From: Cinclus cinclus
Lineage: Eukaryota > Chordata > Aves > Passeriformes > Cinclidae
Assembly (NCBI RefSeq): GCF_963662255.1
Contig: NC_085053.1
Span: 62,001-126,000 of the forward strand
DNA: 64,000 bases
Direction of reading: 5' to 3'
The position numbers were made by a program, and so were the translations under genes. Below are positions 37,543-49,055 of the stretch, piece by piece; positions within the stretch are counted from its first letter, which is position 1; each line of letters begins with the position of its first letter. The notes under the pieces were generated by a model. That model searched no databases and was not told the origin of the DNA. It saw only the letters and a program-made list of their open reading frames with translations.

Positions 37543-39884
37543 AAAGACCAAACCCATGAAGATCCTAAAACTATTTCTAAAGATCACATTTCTTCTCTGT
37601 TCAAGTTGCCAAATTACAAAGTCTCATCCAATAAACCCTTCCACACACATACATGCATGCCTATACAGCCCTTTAAACCATCACCAGTGTCCCCTTTTCC
37701 AAAGGGAGAGCTGCAAGTGGAGCAGCAGATTGATTGTGTTTGTAGTCTGGTTTTATCTTTCAGCCACAATTCACAAATCCATGGAGCAAGATCCCTGCAC
37801 TGCACATTTGTTTACTGCATGGAATTGCTTTCCCATTCTCCTGGAGTGGTAAATCATCCTTGCTGCTGAGCTCACCCTGCTCTCAGAGGCCCTCTCCAGT
37901 CTTTGCACCACAGAGCACTTGAGGCCTTGGTGTTGTGCTTCAGAAGGCTCTTTTACATGTTGCTTCTTGGCAGCATGTAGGACCCTCCTTCAGGTTGCCC
38001 TGTGCTGTGATGTCAGGGCAAGCCCTTCAAAACCCAAATTGTTGCTGGATGTGGTCAGTTGAAACTCTTGACCTAGTTTCCCAAAACGATATGGTTGGCT
38101 TAAAAAAATTAGATTTACTCCTTTTCTAAACGATTGTGTAGTCTTTTCATCAAAGAAAAGGAATTTCTTGTTTGAGGAATTTCTAGAGATACTCCAGTTG
38201 CAATTTTGAATTTCTCTTCATTGTCATAAAGGTGAGAGGTGTATTTTTTGGTGATACATGAGTAGGGAAGCTGCTTGCTTTAGAAGCTAAGAAAAATACC
38301 AACTATTGTGACACTGTGATTTGAATAGGGTGATACGTGGACAGTTAGAAGTTGCTGTTATTCCAGATTTGCTGGGGTGTGTCAGCAATTCGAGATCCTC
38401 AGACCTATGCGCAGTTATCAGGTGGGTTAGGATGGCATGGGCTGGCAGTGACTTGCTGGGGGTCAGTCTGGGCTGGCTGTGTGACTGGAAGCAGCACCCA
38501 GGTTCTGGGGTGCTCTCCTGCAGATGTTCACTTCCTACACCTCAGCTTTTTGCAGTGTGTCTGTTCCCTACCAATGCTTGTTTACACATTTGTCCAAGTT
38601 CTCTGCTCCTTTGCAGCAATTTCCTGAGATGCTTCTGATTTTTCTGCCTGGGCAGCTCCAGCCCGTATCCCAAATATTGAATGTGGACAGGAGCAGCTTT
38701 ATAACCTGATGGAAGCTAAAAGAGGGACAGTGCTCTGGCCAGCTGCTGAGAAGCACCCGCACCTTGGCCCGCAGAACCCCAGTTCTGTCACCCTCCCCTT
38801 GCTGTCCCCATGCCAGCCCTGTCCCTGGCATCATGGTGTGTTCAGCTGTGGACAGCCTGGTGGGACTGGGGTGTACGAACGTGGATGGTCTGTGGGGGAA
38901 GGAGCAGTTTATTATTTGTTGCCATTGGATACTGACACCAGAGTACCAATTTTAACTGCAGCTGTAATGTTGCCAGGGGTACAGAACCAGCACCTCTTAA
39001 AGCAATCTTTGGGCTTTTATTTCCACAGGAAACGTTCATAGCAATATCTCGGGTTGCAGCACTCCCAATGTGCCTGTAGTACTCAGTTTCCTAGTGAAGC
39101 TTCCTCCTAGGAGTTGGGAAAACAGATTAAAAATAGAAAAGCAGCAATTTGAAGGAATGTTGTGTCTTGGATTTTACTAAAAAATGGTTTTAATTTTTTT
39201 TTTTTGCTGATGGTACACCAGGTTGTTTTGGCTGTGGAGCCAGGCCTTTCTGTGCTGCAGAGAGACTGTGCCAGGCACTCAGCATGGCTGGTTATTTTGC
39301 CAGCCCCGTGGCTCACTCTATGGCAACTTCAACACTGCCTGCATGGCCTTTCTAATGCTCAATACCCATGAGTCAGATTTTAAAAATATCCTGGTGCAGC
39401 CTCACACAGAGATGCCAGGCCTAATAGCTCCACTTAATTTCTTCTACGTACTGTGCTATAAGTAGTTCAGGTACTTGCTGAAGCTAGAAATGTTTCTTGC
39501 CTTGACATGAGCAGTGGTTAATTACATCCCAAATTGGCACAATTGAATCTTCATGGAATTATTCCTGCCCCAGGTCTGAGTCTTTAGTAGGTGTACTTCT
39601 GGCTATTTTTATTATTTTGTTATATTACAAAAGCAATAATCAGCCCAAATCTGTTTTCCTTAGTAAATATCCCCTGTTGCAGGAAATTATTCAGATGAGT
39701 TTTTCTTGTGCTTACTTTATGTGGACTTAAATGATCAGCAGATGTAGCTGCATGGCTCTCATGGCCCCAGCTACCTATGGCAAGGTGGAAGCTGTACCAA
39801 ATTGATTTCTGTGCACAGAGCCAGTATAATAGACATGTATATCTGTGGGTATGTATGCATTCACTCCACTATACAAAGAATCCT

Positions 39885-40235
39885 CATGTAATCACAGACT
39901 AGTTTGGGTAGGAAAAAGGCCAAAGATAATCTAGTTCCATGCCCCCTGCCATGGGCAGGGAACCTCCCACCAGACCAGGCTGCTCAAAGCCCTGTCCAGC
40001 CTGGCCTTGAACACTTTTGGGATGGGGCATCCACAGCTGCTCTGGGCTACCTGGTCCAGTGTCTCTCCATTCTCATAGCAAAGCACTTCCTGCTAATATC
40101 TGATCTAATCTGACCTACTCTGTTGGAAGCCATTCCCCTTTTTCATGTCACTCCATGCTCCTGTAAAAAGTCCCTCTCCATCTTTCTTGTAGGCTCCTCT
40201 CCTGCAATGCCTACGTGCAGACCTCAAGGAGATGC
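39885..40235 (-). mobile_element. CR1 LINE, truncated 3' end, minus orientation
   Basis: The complement of typical CR1 3' sequence: near 39930 CTAGTTCCATGCCCCCTGCC, then CAGCCTGGCCTTGAACACTT, GGGGCATCCACAGCTGC and CTGCTAATATCTGATCTAA. This corresponds, read on the minus strand, to the usual CR1 order ending near 39885. The end repeat is decayed. No coding sequence is retained. It lies about 0.8 kb beyond the end of RGS2. Confidence 0.9.
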
Positions 40236-41008
40236 TTTTGATCAGCTTTTGGATATGTAATTTAAGTAGAAAACATCATAGAGTTCTGTTGATGCTTGGA
40301 AAAGCAGAGAATTAAAGAAGTGACTGCTGTGGATATAGGTGAAATAAGCAATTAAATTTGTGAACTGAGTATTGGAGTAAAACCAGCTGGAGCCAGGACC
40401 TAAACAGACCTGAAATGCAGATGCCACAAAGCTAACACTAGAGACTGGTTTTGGGGAAAAAAAAAATAGTACATGGAATAACAATGACCAGTAACTTTCC
40501 CCTGAGCAGCCGTCACCTAGCTGGGACTCCAATGCCTTTATTGTACAATTGCCTCTCCTGACTTTGCACACATTTCGTGAAACTGATGTCCTCCTAAACC
40601 CTTTCTGAAGCAGGGGTCTGGGACAGGAGTAAGGGCAGCATGCTGGGTACCCATGTTCCCAGTAGTATCCTGTGAGCTACAGCAGCACTACTACTCTGTT
40701 TGATCTGGCATCATGGGCAGCTCAATGTGTGCCTTGCATGTCTTCAAGATTGGCTTCACAGACATCTTGGGACAGAGGCTGTGGTTGAACCTGTCTTCCT
40801 GTTAAGCTTTCAAGCTCTGAAGGTTTTTATTCTGTTGATAAAACCCAAACAGAAAACTCACTTCATAGATCAAGAACTAACTGCTTTAAACTTAGCCCTA
40901 TTAAGGTCACACCCAGGAACCAGAGATGCCCAGTGTCCAGTGCCAGACAGCACATATCTGTGTGTGCAACACAAATTAGGCAACAGAAGAAGCTTTGTAT
41001 GAAAATAG
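40236..41008. other. Spacer between CR1 and the RGS2 3' end
   Basis: Ordinary non-coding DNA. RGS2 transcripts should be cleaved within a few tens of bases below 41009. I see no second gene here. Confidence 0.5.
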
Positions 41009-41760
41009 TTTATTAAAAACAAAAAAACTTCACTGAAGCCTACTGTCTTCAAGACAGAATTATGACTTTGTAGCATTCAACACAATCATAATCCACATAG
41101 AAATATAATACTATACAGCTCCTGTTCACCTTGGCCAAGTTCTGCCCTCAGTCTGGCCCCACATAACCTTGCTGACACAACTCAGCCCTGCATACTTCTG
41201 CCGCAGAACCTGTTCCTCTGGGAACTGAGCTATTCTATCCCTTCCTCCCCTCACAGTGCTGTTACCATGAGGAGGTAGCACAGAAACCCAGCACAGCTCA
41301 TGGCAGCTTGAGGCAGTAACAGAACCAGTGTGAGCACACTGAGCCACAGACAACAACAGCACTGAGGGATGTTTAGGAAAAATAAACAGGCAACCAATTA
41401 CTCAAGTTCCCAGCAGCGCCCAAGAGCAGAGAGCAGCTTTTGTTCACAAGAAGGAAGCTCTCTCCAGACCTGCCGCATCATTCCTCGGCCGTGACAAGGG
41501 CTCCTTACACAGCCACCTCTCGCTGCAGCACTGACGGAGAAGGGAAGTGCCAACAGCTGCTGGCACACTTCTGCCACGTCCCCTGAACACTCTCCAACAG
41601 CATCACTCTGGGCCACCAGCTCTGCACCAAAGTCAGTGTTTGTCCTTGTACCGTGGCAAACAGGCTGACCGCTCAGCAGCCCAGCCTTTTGGGTCAGGAT
41701 GCTGCTCACAAGCTGTAGCGTGGCTTCCTCACCAGCCTAGAGGCTGCTTCTCTCTATCGC
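41009..41760 (-). other. RGS2: RGS2 3' untranslated region with poly(A) signal
   Basis: After the TGA at 41763-41761 the minus strand runs about 750 nt to a canonical AATAAA at 41009-41014, the first such hexamer found on this strand. That gives a 3' UTR close to the length known for mammalian RGS2 and an mRNA of roughly 1.5 kb. No strong AU-rich destabilising element stands out, although a few U-rich stretches are present. Confidence 0.7.
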
Positions 41761-41955
41761 TCATGTACCCTGGGCTGCCCTGCTGATAGGTGTCTTCTTG
41801 CACAGTTCCTGGTAGAATTGCGATTCCAAAAACCGCGGGTAGGAGTTATTCTCCATTAAGCTGTAAACTCTCTTCTGTGCTGCACTGAAGCAGGTGTGGG
41901 TGGGTCCCTGGATGTTCTGTGCAATCATGTTCTTGGTCTGGAAGTCTATGTTTAT
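41761..41955 (-). CDS. RGS2: RGS2 coding exon 5
   Basis: Starts after the acceptor TATTTCAG|ATAAAC and ends with TGA. It encodes [16 protein letters not shown], the Gq-selectivity residues Asn184 and Glu191, and a short C-terminal tail ([13 protein letters not shown]) that differs from mammals. Confidence 0.97.
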   Translation of the reverse strand: MNIDFQTKNMIAQNIQGPTHTCFSAAQKRVYSLMENNSYPRFLESQFYQELCKKTPISRAAQGT

Positions 41956-43902
41956 CTGAAATACAGAAAGAGGGACGTTATTCCTGAGAACAGAATTCAA
42001 GTAAGTGTAGTGCACAGTACAACTTCTGAAGAGGTGAAAAAGGCAAGACACCATTACTACAGGGTCAAATTGCTGGAGAGTCTTCTTTAAGAAAATTCTT
42101 CTTTTGCAGAAAACCAAAACTAATTCAGATATGTCTTTTCTCATTTAAAATGGAAATCCTCTGCAACATCACTTGTGTCGTTTTCAAGCTCAGCGAAAAA
42201 GCCATTGTATTCGGACACAGACATTAACAGTGAGGTTATGTACAGTGCAGTCTGACATCTGTATCTTGAGTTCAAAGAAATAATGGCTGTAAGAACTTAC
42301 AGAACAGAGCATTTATGTTTAAGCAACTTTTCTTTACCTCTTTGGGAGCCTCCTTTTCAATGAAGTCATTGTAAATTTTCTTTGCTTTCGATGTCAGCTT
42401 TTGGGGCGATTTCGTTTTCTTAAAGTCCTCACAGGCCAACCAGAACTCAATGTTTTCTTCACAAAACTCAGACTTCAAAAAAGCTCGGAAAGCAGCAAGA
42501 CCATCTAAGGAAAGAAAAAAAATTCCATCAATTAACTATTTCAGGAATCTTGAGTTACCTATTGGCCACATCAATTTCTACCAGAATTTGGTAGGTAGGT
42601 CTAATTTGCTGTAGGTCTATTTTTTCCAGTGATATCATGGCAATAAAAAAAAAAAATCCATAATTTATGTTTGCGAGCAAGTTAACGCTTTAACAGCTTG
42701 TCAGGTTTCACTTTGCCATTCCTTAGGCAAACACAAAAAATGAAACCATTTCTATGGTTATGTATCCTCCTGTGATGCCTGAGAACACATTAAAAACACT
42801 TTTTCTCTAGATAAGCTCTCCTCTGCTAACCTTTACACTGCAGTGTAAATATGTAAATATGACTGCTATAGTACTCTGGAATATTCTTTCAATGGAAAGG
42901 CTGACTCAAGCCCAAAGAGCAAACAGTAGTATTATTTCATCTCTTTGCTTTGCTAGTGAATGCTGCTTCTTGTAGAGCTACAGTAAAATCCCAAGATCAC
43001 TAAACCTGTGCTGCAGAATCCTTCCCAACATTACTGGAAAGTGCATGCTTTGGTTAGGCAGTGAGCTGAAGGAATGACTTTTTCCCATTTGCCAAATAGG
43101 AAAATCCAAGGTAACAGGTATAATTTTAGCTGGGGGGTGGGGGGGGTGGGGGGTCAAGAAAAAAACTCCACTAGGTATTCTTTGTTTTATCATTAGTTTA
43201 CATTTTTTGTTTAAAAAATCCACTTCTATGTATTTTGTCTATAAACTGTTAAAAGCATTTAACTTGCAAGATCAGAATCAAAGCTCTTTACATGAGAGCT
43301 ACAATGCCGACACAGAAGGAAGCAAACTATTCTAGACATATAAACTTCTCCACCCCTTTGTTCCCAAATGTTACTTTTTGAAGACAAACTTACATTTGTT
43401 AGCAAGAAGTTCATCAAAGGCTTCTGACCACAGCTGGGCTTCTTCAGGGGAAGGTCTGCAGAAAGAGAGGGAGAACATCAGACTACACTGCTCAAGCTTT
43501 ACTGCTTTAGAAGAACACTCGAGTTACTTAAACAGTCTCTTTCTCGTAACTTACCTGAAGTAGTTGCGGCGTTTCCCTGCATTCTTAGATTTCCTTTTAC
43601 TAGAATTGGAAGAATTCTGCAGGAAGTAGCTCAGTCTTGTTTTCCAATCCTTAATGCTGAAAGGAAGAAGAGGGAGATACTTGTTTAAAATGCCAGCTCG
43701 CACAGCTTGAGACAGTAGCGCTTTCCCTGAGGCTGCTCTTGTAGCGGGAGCCAAGGAAAGCAATGGAAAACCTTCGGGGCGGGGGGCCTCACATCGTTCT
43801 CTTCATCCTGCCCTTATCCGTCTCCTCCGGCTCGCTGCGGCGGCGGCTGCCCCGCTCCATGCGCCCGCCGTGCCGCACCGCCAGGAGCAGCGCGCTCTGC
43901 AT
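41761..43902 (-). CDS. RGS2: Regulator of G-protein signalling 2 (five coding exons)
   Basis: RGS2 accelerates GTP hydrolysis on G-protein alpha subunits, preferring Gq, and acts mainly at the plasma membrane. Coding segments are 43902-43793, 43656-43555, 43455-43394, 42504-42338 and 41955-41761. They join to 636 nt, 211 residues plus stop, the human length. Residues 33-53 ([16 protein letters not shown] onward) match the amphipathic membrane-targeting helix. The RGS domain spans about 83-199, with [18 protein letters not shown] near its start and [15 protein letters not shown] late in it. Cys106, Asn184 and Glu191, the residues known to set RGS2's Gq selectivity, are all present, which separates it from RGS4, RGS5 and RGS8. 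The N-terminus is Arg- and Glu-rich and diverges from mammals. All introns are GT-AG. No frameshift or premature stop was seen. Confidence 0.97.
42338..42504 (-). CDS. RGS2: RGS2 coding exon 4
   Basis: A 167-nt exon from CCTTAG|ATGGTC to CCCAAAGAG|GTAAAG. It encodes the RGS-domain core, including Cys106 and the [13 protein letters not shown] motif, ending at EKEAPKE. A 382-nt phase-0 intron follows. Confidence 0.97.
43132..43153 (+). promoter_or_regulatory. G-quadruplex-capable tract in RGS2 intron 3
   Basis: Three G runs of 6, 8 and 6 separated by single T. The middle run can supply two stacks, so an intramolecular quadruplex is possible. It lies on the template strand of RGS2. A role is inferred only from sequence. 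Confidence 0.5.
43394..43455 (-). CDS. RGS2: RGS2 coding exon 3
   Basis: A 62-nt exon between TCTGCAG|ACCTTCC and AACAAAT|GTAAGT. It encodes [20 protein letters not shown], the start of the RGS domain. The 889-nt intron that follows contains a G-rich tract. Confidence 0.96.
43555..43656 (-). CDS. RGS2: RGS2 coding exon 2
   Basis: The acceptor CCTTTCAG|CATTAAG and donor CTTCAG|GTAAG bound 102 nt. It encodes the rest of the amphipathic helix ([16 protein letters not shown]) and a basic Ser/Lys/Arg linker (residues 54-71). A 99-nt intron follows. Confidence 0.96.
43793..43902 (-). CDS. RGS2: RGS2 coding exon 1
   Basis: It encodes residues 1-36 plus two bases of codon 37. It begins [18 protein letters not shown], aligning with the human start MQSAMFLAV. 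It ends at the donor ACGAT|GTGAGG, followed by a 136-nt intron. Methionines at 1, 15 and 33 are candidate starts. The methionine known at position 5 in human is leucine here. G at -3 gives an acceptable start context. Confidence 0.93.
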
Positions 43903-43970
43903 GCCGAGCCGAACCCAGCCGAGCCCAACCCAGCCGAGCCCAACCCAGCCGAGCCCAACCCAGCCGAGCC
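43903..43970 (-). repeat. 15-bp minisatellite in the RGS2 leader
   Basis: Four units of GCCGAGCCCAACCCA (plus-strand form, the first with one change) and a partial fifth unit directly abut the RGS2 start codon. Read with the gene, it is a G/T/C-rich leader repeat. The unit is a multiple of three, which produces repeated-residue frames on both strands that are not proteins. Confidence 0.92.
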
Positions 43971-44060
43971 AGCCGCACCCGCTCCGTGCCCGCTCTTATG
44001 GCGCCGCGGGCGGGCGGGGCTGGGCTGGGCTGGCCTGAGGGCGGCACTGACCCAGCCAGG
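43971..44060 (-). promoter_or_regulatory. RGS2: RGS2 core promoter and CpG island
   Basis: CpG-dense sequence with Sp1-type GC boxes (GGGCGGGGC on the plus strand near 44010). A weak TATA-like CATAAGAG lies at about 43994-44000 in the minus orientation. If this box is used, transcription would start around 43965-43970, giving a 5' leader of about 65 nt made almost wholly of the minisatellite. The CpG-rich zone continues over exon 1 to about 43770. Confidence 0.55.
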
Positions 44061-45984
44061 CTGCCGGTCTTTCCCAGTATAGGAAACTGCTTCTCCTCCG
44101 CATCTTCCCTCCTTGTTTTGTTTTTCCTTACCCACCCCCCTCCTTCTTGGAAATCGTGTCACACCGCCGAAGGGCTGGCTGTTCTTTCCGTCAGTCAAAA
44201 ACATGCCCTGCTCTTCTGGAGGTGTTTGTTTTAAAGTTATTCAGATTTTTGAGTGTGGACCGTACGTGAAAAAGGAAGGACGTAGCCGTGTTTCTTTAAA
44301 AAATTAAGAAGCTCTAAGTTTGGGCGTCCGGTGCTTTTGGTGTCGCCGCTCTCCAAACCCAGGCTGTGGATCCCTTCCACCCCGTGTCTGCACAGGGTTT
44401 AGCTCTGGGCAGTGTTGCCACCTACCAGTGAATTGTGTAAATTACTCCCAGCACTGGAAACTGAAGTTACAGCACCTTACTCGAGCACTCAGCTTGTTGA
44501 AAGGGCCATATGGTCCTTCTCAGCAGTGTCCAGCTGGAGGGTATCGTGTCCAAACAATTTGGATTTAGGAACCATGTGAGTTTCTCTTTACTCTCTCTCT
44601 GATTTTTGCTCTTTTCTGTGCATGTGTCTTCCTCTTCACAGTACCCTAGAGCCTGTTGTTCCTGCCACAAAAAGCAATGTTCAGAGAGACTGACTCCCAA
44701 AACGCCAGCTGACTTCAACACAATCACTTAGCATAAATGTCTGATCCATTTAGATAATTACAACCTCTGCTTGCTGAACACTCAGAAGCTGCACTAAAGT
44801 ATTATGCTTTAAAAGAGATGTCTGGGGAAAAGGAATGCCATTTAATTTGTGACAGTATTTGAACAACTTTTCAGTGCTTCTGGTTGCACTTTGCAATATA
44901 TATTGATGATCTGATAGGAAAATAAAGTTCAATCCTACAAATTTTACCAAATCACTTTAAATAATTTTTCCAACAGGTAGCTCTTAGTTCTGTAAATGGT
45001 ACGTACATTAAGGGAAATTACTGTGAGAATGGTTACCATGGGAAAGAGTAAGGCTCTAAGTGCTGTAAAAGCCTGAGGTGAAGTTGCCAAAGCAAAGATC
45101 GCGGCAGGCAATGCCAGGATGATGGTGTGTGCTGACTGGCTTTCAGCACTTCCATTGTCACTGGTGCGGAGAGCTAGGGCCAGGCGAGCTTTGAGCGCCC
45201 GGGGCTGCGGCTGCGGGACAGCCTGGGACACAAACACGGGAGCAGCGCCCGGGGCTGTGGGGTGGACACCCTGGGACAGACACCCTGGGACACACACACA
45301 GGAACATCACTCACACGTGTGGGCCTGGCACAGGCAGGCTTGGAATAACACAGGGAAACAGCCCTGGCCTTCCCAGGCTGCAGCCTCTGCAAAGGATCAA
45401 ATGAACTGCAGAGAACAGCACGTCCCCACCTGCCACCCGACTTGCAGATTTCCCCGGTCTGGATTCTGGTTTCGAGCTTCTTTCACCCGACTCTCAATAC
45501 TGAATGGGGGAAAATGTGCTAACAATTAAGTGGGAAACTTCCGAGTTGAGCAAGCTATGGTAAGGTTTGGTTAAGCAATTATATTTTGGGAGCTTACCCA
45601 TAGCACACCGGAGATCCTGCAGATGTTTAAAGCCTGACAAAATGCTTTCTTTTTGGTCCTAGAGGAGGATTGCAAGGGTAGAGCTGGGATATTCCCAGCA
45701 TCTGCCAAATTGTAAAGTTGGCAATAATCAGCATATGGAAAATTGCAGCATGAGTCAAGTATTTATCTGATACTTTCTATTTCAAACTTTTAATTGCTTC
45801 TTTCAGAAACCCATAAAATGGAAGTGCCAGTTAAGGAAGGCAGTTATAACATGTGCAATATCTTTCAAGAGTGGTAAAAACAGGTAAAAAATTAAGCTGA
45901 ATATGGAATTGTGAGGTTAGATGACCTTATAAAAATTCTTACTGTAACATTTGGTTTTAAAACTACTTAGATTAAAATTTAATT

Positions 45985-46749
45985 TTGTCGGCTGTGTTAG
46001 GAATATTTTATTTTATATATTTATTACACTCTTACAGCATGGATATTGTGATTTTTCCAGTAAAAGAGACACGTTACAAAATACTTTCTCGCTTCACCAT
46101 GGTGTGTTTTCTGGCTGGGACAATTACCTTTGCCAGGACATCAATTACACATCTGCATGATAAAACGTGTTTTCCATTTATGTTCAAAGACCAAGAAAAA
46201 GCATCTGACCTCCCACAATGTCACCAGTGTGCTGTGCAAAGACCCACTCAGGGCTGGGATGGAAGGATGGAAGGGAAGAGGCTTCTGGGAGGGCACCAGC
46301 CAAATCCTCCCCTTGAGGACTTCCCCAGGTGCTGTGGGCATGAAGTGGCCCTGGGTGGCTGCATTGCCTGGAAGAGTGTTTGGGCTCACTGTGCAGTTTT
46401 AAAGGCAGCAAACCCATGCATTACTTCATTTTATCAATTTCTGTTTTTTCGAAGCAAGATGGCAAAATGGCTCAGGTTTTTAGCTCCCCTTTCTGAAGGG
46501 GGGGTCCTTTCACACCAGTGGTGCTATACATTGGCTGGGCAAAGGAGATTTGGCATCTCAGCCCTGTCCTGTGCTTGCAATAGTATATTGAAAATTCCAG
46601 GAAAATTAGGAATTGGGGTTGTAAAGAAAAGCCCTGGGTTGCAAGTGCAGCACAGGTTCAGGTGTGTAAGCACAGCACAATGTGGAGTGCTGCTGGAAAA
46701 TCAATGTCTCCAAGCTGTGATTACTTTCACTGGGAGCAGGGATGAGTAG
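45985..46749 (+). other. Unassigned 254-codon open frame
   Basis: The longest ATG-to-stop frame in the window, about 2 kb upstream of RGS2 on the opposite strand. The predicted protein starts hydrophobic (MSAVLGIFYFIYLLHSY) and has scattered cysteines. It shows no domain I recognise. No promoter, polyadenylation pattern or splice context supports expression, and its length is not impossible by chance. I do not call it a gene. Confidence 0.15.
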
Positions 46750-48026
46750 TGCCAAGCAGTGCCCAGGGCAGCACTGCAGATCTGCCTGTGGGTGTGCTGA
46801 CCTCTGCCCTCTGGAAACAGGGAAGCCCTTGATAGCTGAGGACAAACGCAAACATAGTGCTCAGGCTTTTCCTTTACGTCCTCCTTAAAGCTCCGTCTAT
46901 TTCTGTCCCACTAATCTCATTGGCAAGGGGCAAGGCCGAGGGAAAGTGGTGGGAGGAGAGAGCCCTTTGCTCTCTCCAAACTTTGCTATTGAAGTTGGTG
47001 ACGAATTTACAATCGCCTGCAGCGAAATCCGATGTCAGACATTTAATGGCACAAGCGCTCACCCTGATCACACTTGGCTTTTCAGAGCCTTTCTTGAGAA
47101 TGTTCTGTTCTTTTTCCACTTATACCATTCCTACGGGCACCAGGTATAGCTGGATGTAGAGGGGACTGTATCACAGGCCGTAAACATCTCAGGGAGAAGA
47201 TTAGGATTTTTGTATCTCAGTTACGCTCTGTGTTGCAATGGCTATGCTGATCTTTTGAAGTTGCCAGTGAGTTGTTCTCACTGAATGATACTTAAATCTG
47301 TGTTTGCATTTTGTGAAATGCCAGCTCTTGCTTCTTTCTTTTGCTTGGGCTGGTAGGACACAGGAAAAATGTCTAGAGTTTATAGCTGAGTTTCAGAAAG
47401 CCAGGAGGGTAGAACATGCTTTGGTGTGGTAATTCAAACCCTGCATGGGAATTGAGGAATGTCTTATTGAACCCTCAGCTATGACTAACTGAAAAACCAC
47501 GTTCAAAAGATGGAACAAGGTGTTGAGCCATGTCTTTTTGTTTTGTAATGTGAATTACAAATGACACAGGTGAACTTCCCTGTATTTTTATTGTTCCTGA
47601 ATGTACAGCTATACAATCCTGTGCTGTGCTGTGAGATGATTCATGTAAGCATCAGAACAGGAGATCAGCAAAGCACACCACATCGTGACCCTCTGTTCTT
47701 ACCTCCTTTTCAGGCTGTGTCTTCTCTGAAGTGCAGGAACTGATCTGCATCAGTACAGAGGAGCACAGAGGCACTCGGCTATGGTGCCAGTGGAGGCTTT
47801 GTGCTGTGCACTGCTGAATAACAGCAGCCAAGCCCAGGCTGTGTGGTAGGGAACCACTTTCTAAATGAATATTATGGTTATGAATATTAAAATTGCCACT
47901 CTTTCTCATTTTTTTAATAAGTGAAGAAGATCTCTCAAACCCTTTGTATAATACTAATCCTGTTCATTGCATTCTGCCTCTCTAGCTCCTGTTAGAATTT
48001 CAATTACATGTACTAGAGGGTGTTGT

Positions 48027-48120
48027 TTTATTTGGATTTTTTTATGGTTGTTTTGTTTTGTTTTTTTTGTTTGTTTGTTTTGGTTTTTTTTGTTTTGTTT
48101 TGTTGTTTTGTTTTTTTTTG
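48027..48120 (+). repeat. T-rich (TTTTG)n simple repeat
   Basis: Irregular TTTTG and TTTG units. Overlapping frames of Lys/Asn/Gln or Phe/Leu/Cys repeats arise from it. Confidence 0.9.
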
Positions 48121-49055
48121 TGCTTTTCAATTGCTTGAAGATCGCTGAAGTCACTTAGTTGCATTCTCTGATTCTGGTCCTGTAGGCTGTGCCTGACAGG
48201 CTGTCATACTTCTCCCAGTATTATTTTCCAGTCATAAGGCTCAAAACATGCAAATTGCCAGAAGCCATTTCTGGATCTAAATTTAGCACTACTATGGATT
48301 AACACTTACCTGGATCAATTATATGTTCAGTCTTTCCTAAATAAAAAATAAAGTATATCTCATTACAAATGGATCTTGTTTCACTTAACAGCAAAATCCT
48401 CTGAGTAACGTATAAACTAGAGTTGTCTGAGAACTCATCAGTCCTAGCCCTCAGCCACCTTGTTTTACATAAGCATTGACATTCGTTTATAAATAAAGTT
48501 CTAAAAACGGAGCTGAAATTTGTCAAGTGGATCAGCTGGGACTGTGTGTCTACATACAGGGTTGCTGTTGTGTGGATGTGTACATCTCTGTTTTAGTGAT
48601 GCTGTGAAAAGAGCATGAATTTAGGCATTGAACCTAAATTGTGATTCCCCCTCTGCCCCTGGACTTTTGGAAATGCTGATTTTGAAGGAGATACTGGTCA
48701 GTGGAAGGCAGGAATTGGACCAGCCGGTTCCCTGGGAAGCAGGGATGGCTGTCCTGCTCATGTCAGATCTCCTTTATCCCTTCTGCAAAAAAAAAAAAAG
48801 GTGAAAGGAGACATGTTAATATGGTCTGCATTCTAAAGGACAGGGCATTCTCAAATTCCTTATGCCTTTTTTCAGTACAGAAAGCAAACAGCTTAGCAAG
48901 AAGCAGGGTATTTTTAACAATGAAGTTCTCCTAACAGATACAAGATGGGTTACACCACCTCAGGTGAAGAGGGATGATTAATCTTGTTTGAGGCTAGCCA
49001 GGTGGTGCAGAACGCTGACTCCATGTCCTGTTCCAACTGTAGCCTATTTTGCCCC

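Larger units (their letters stand above)
31166..39884. other. Intergenic DNA downstream of RGS2, no gene recognised
   Basis: Non-coding sequence between two CR1 copies. It holds a cluster of overlapping frames at 32.7-33.2 kb that I could not assign, an 11-bp tandem repeat at 35.84 kb, a GC-rich island at 35.9-36.5 kb and an A-rich repeat at 37.5 kb. No splice-supported coding structure was found. Confidence 0.5.
44061..49050. other. Intergenic DNA upstream of RGS2
   Basis: About 5 kb with no supported gene. It includes a short GC-rich patch at 45.17-45.30 kb with a tandem ACCCTGGGACAG-type duplication, an isolated 254-codon frame at 46 kb and a T/G-rich simple repeat at 48.03-48.12 kb. RGS2 distal promoter elements may lie here but are not identifiable by eye. 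Confidence 0.5.

Noticed and set aside
43803..44234. Repeated-residue frames (Ala-Glu-Pro-Asn-Pro or Gly-Leu-Gly-Ser-Ala repeats) around the RGS2 start
   Set aside because: They are readings of the 15-bp minisatellite in the wrong frame or strand. The splice-consistent RGS2 exon 1 explains the site.
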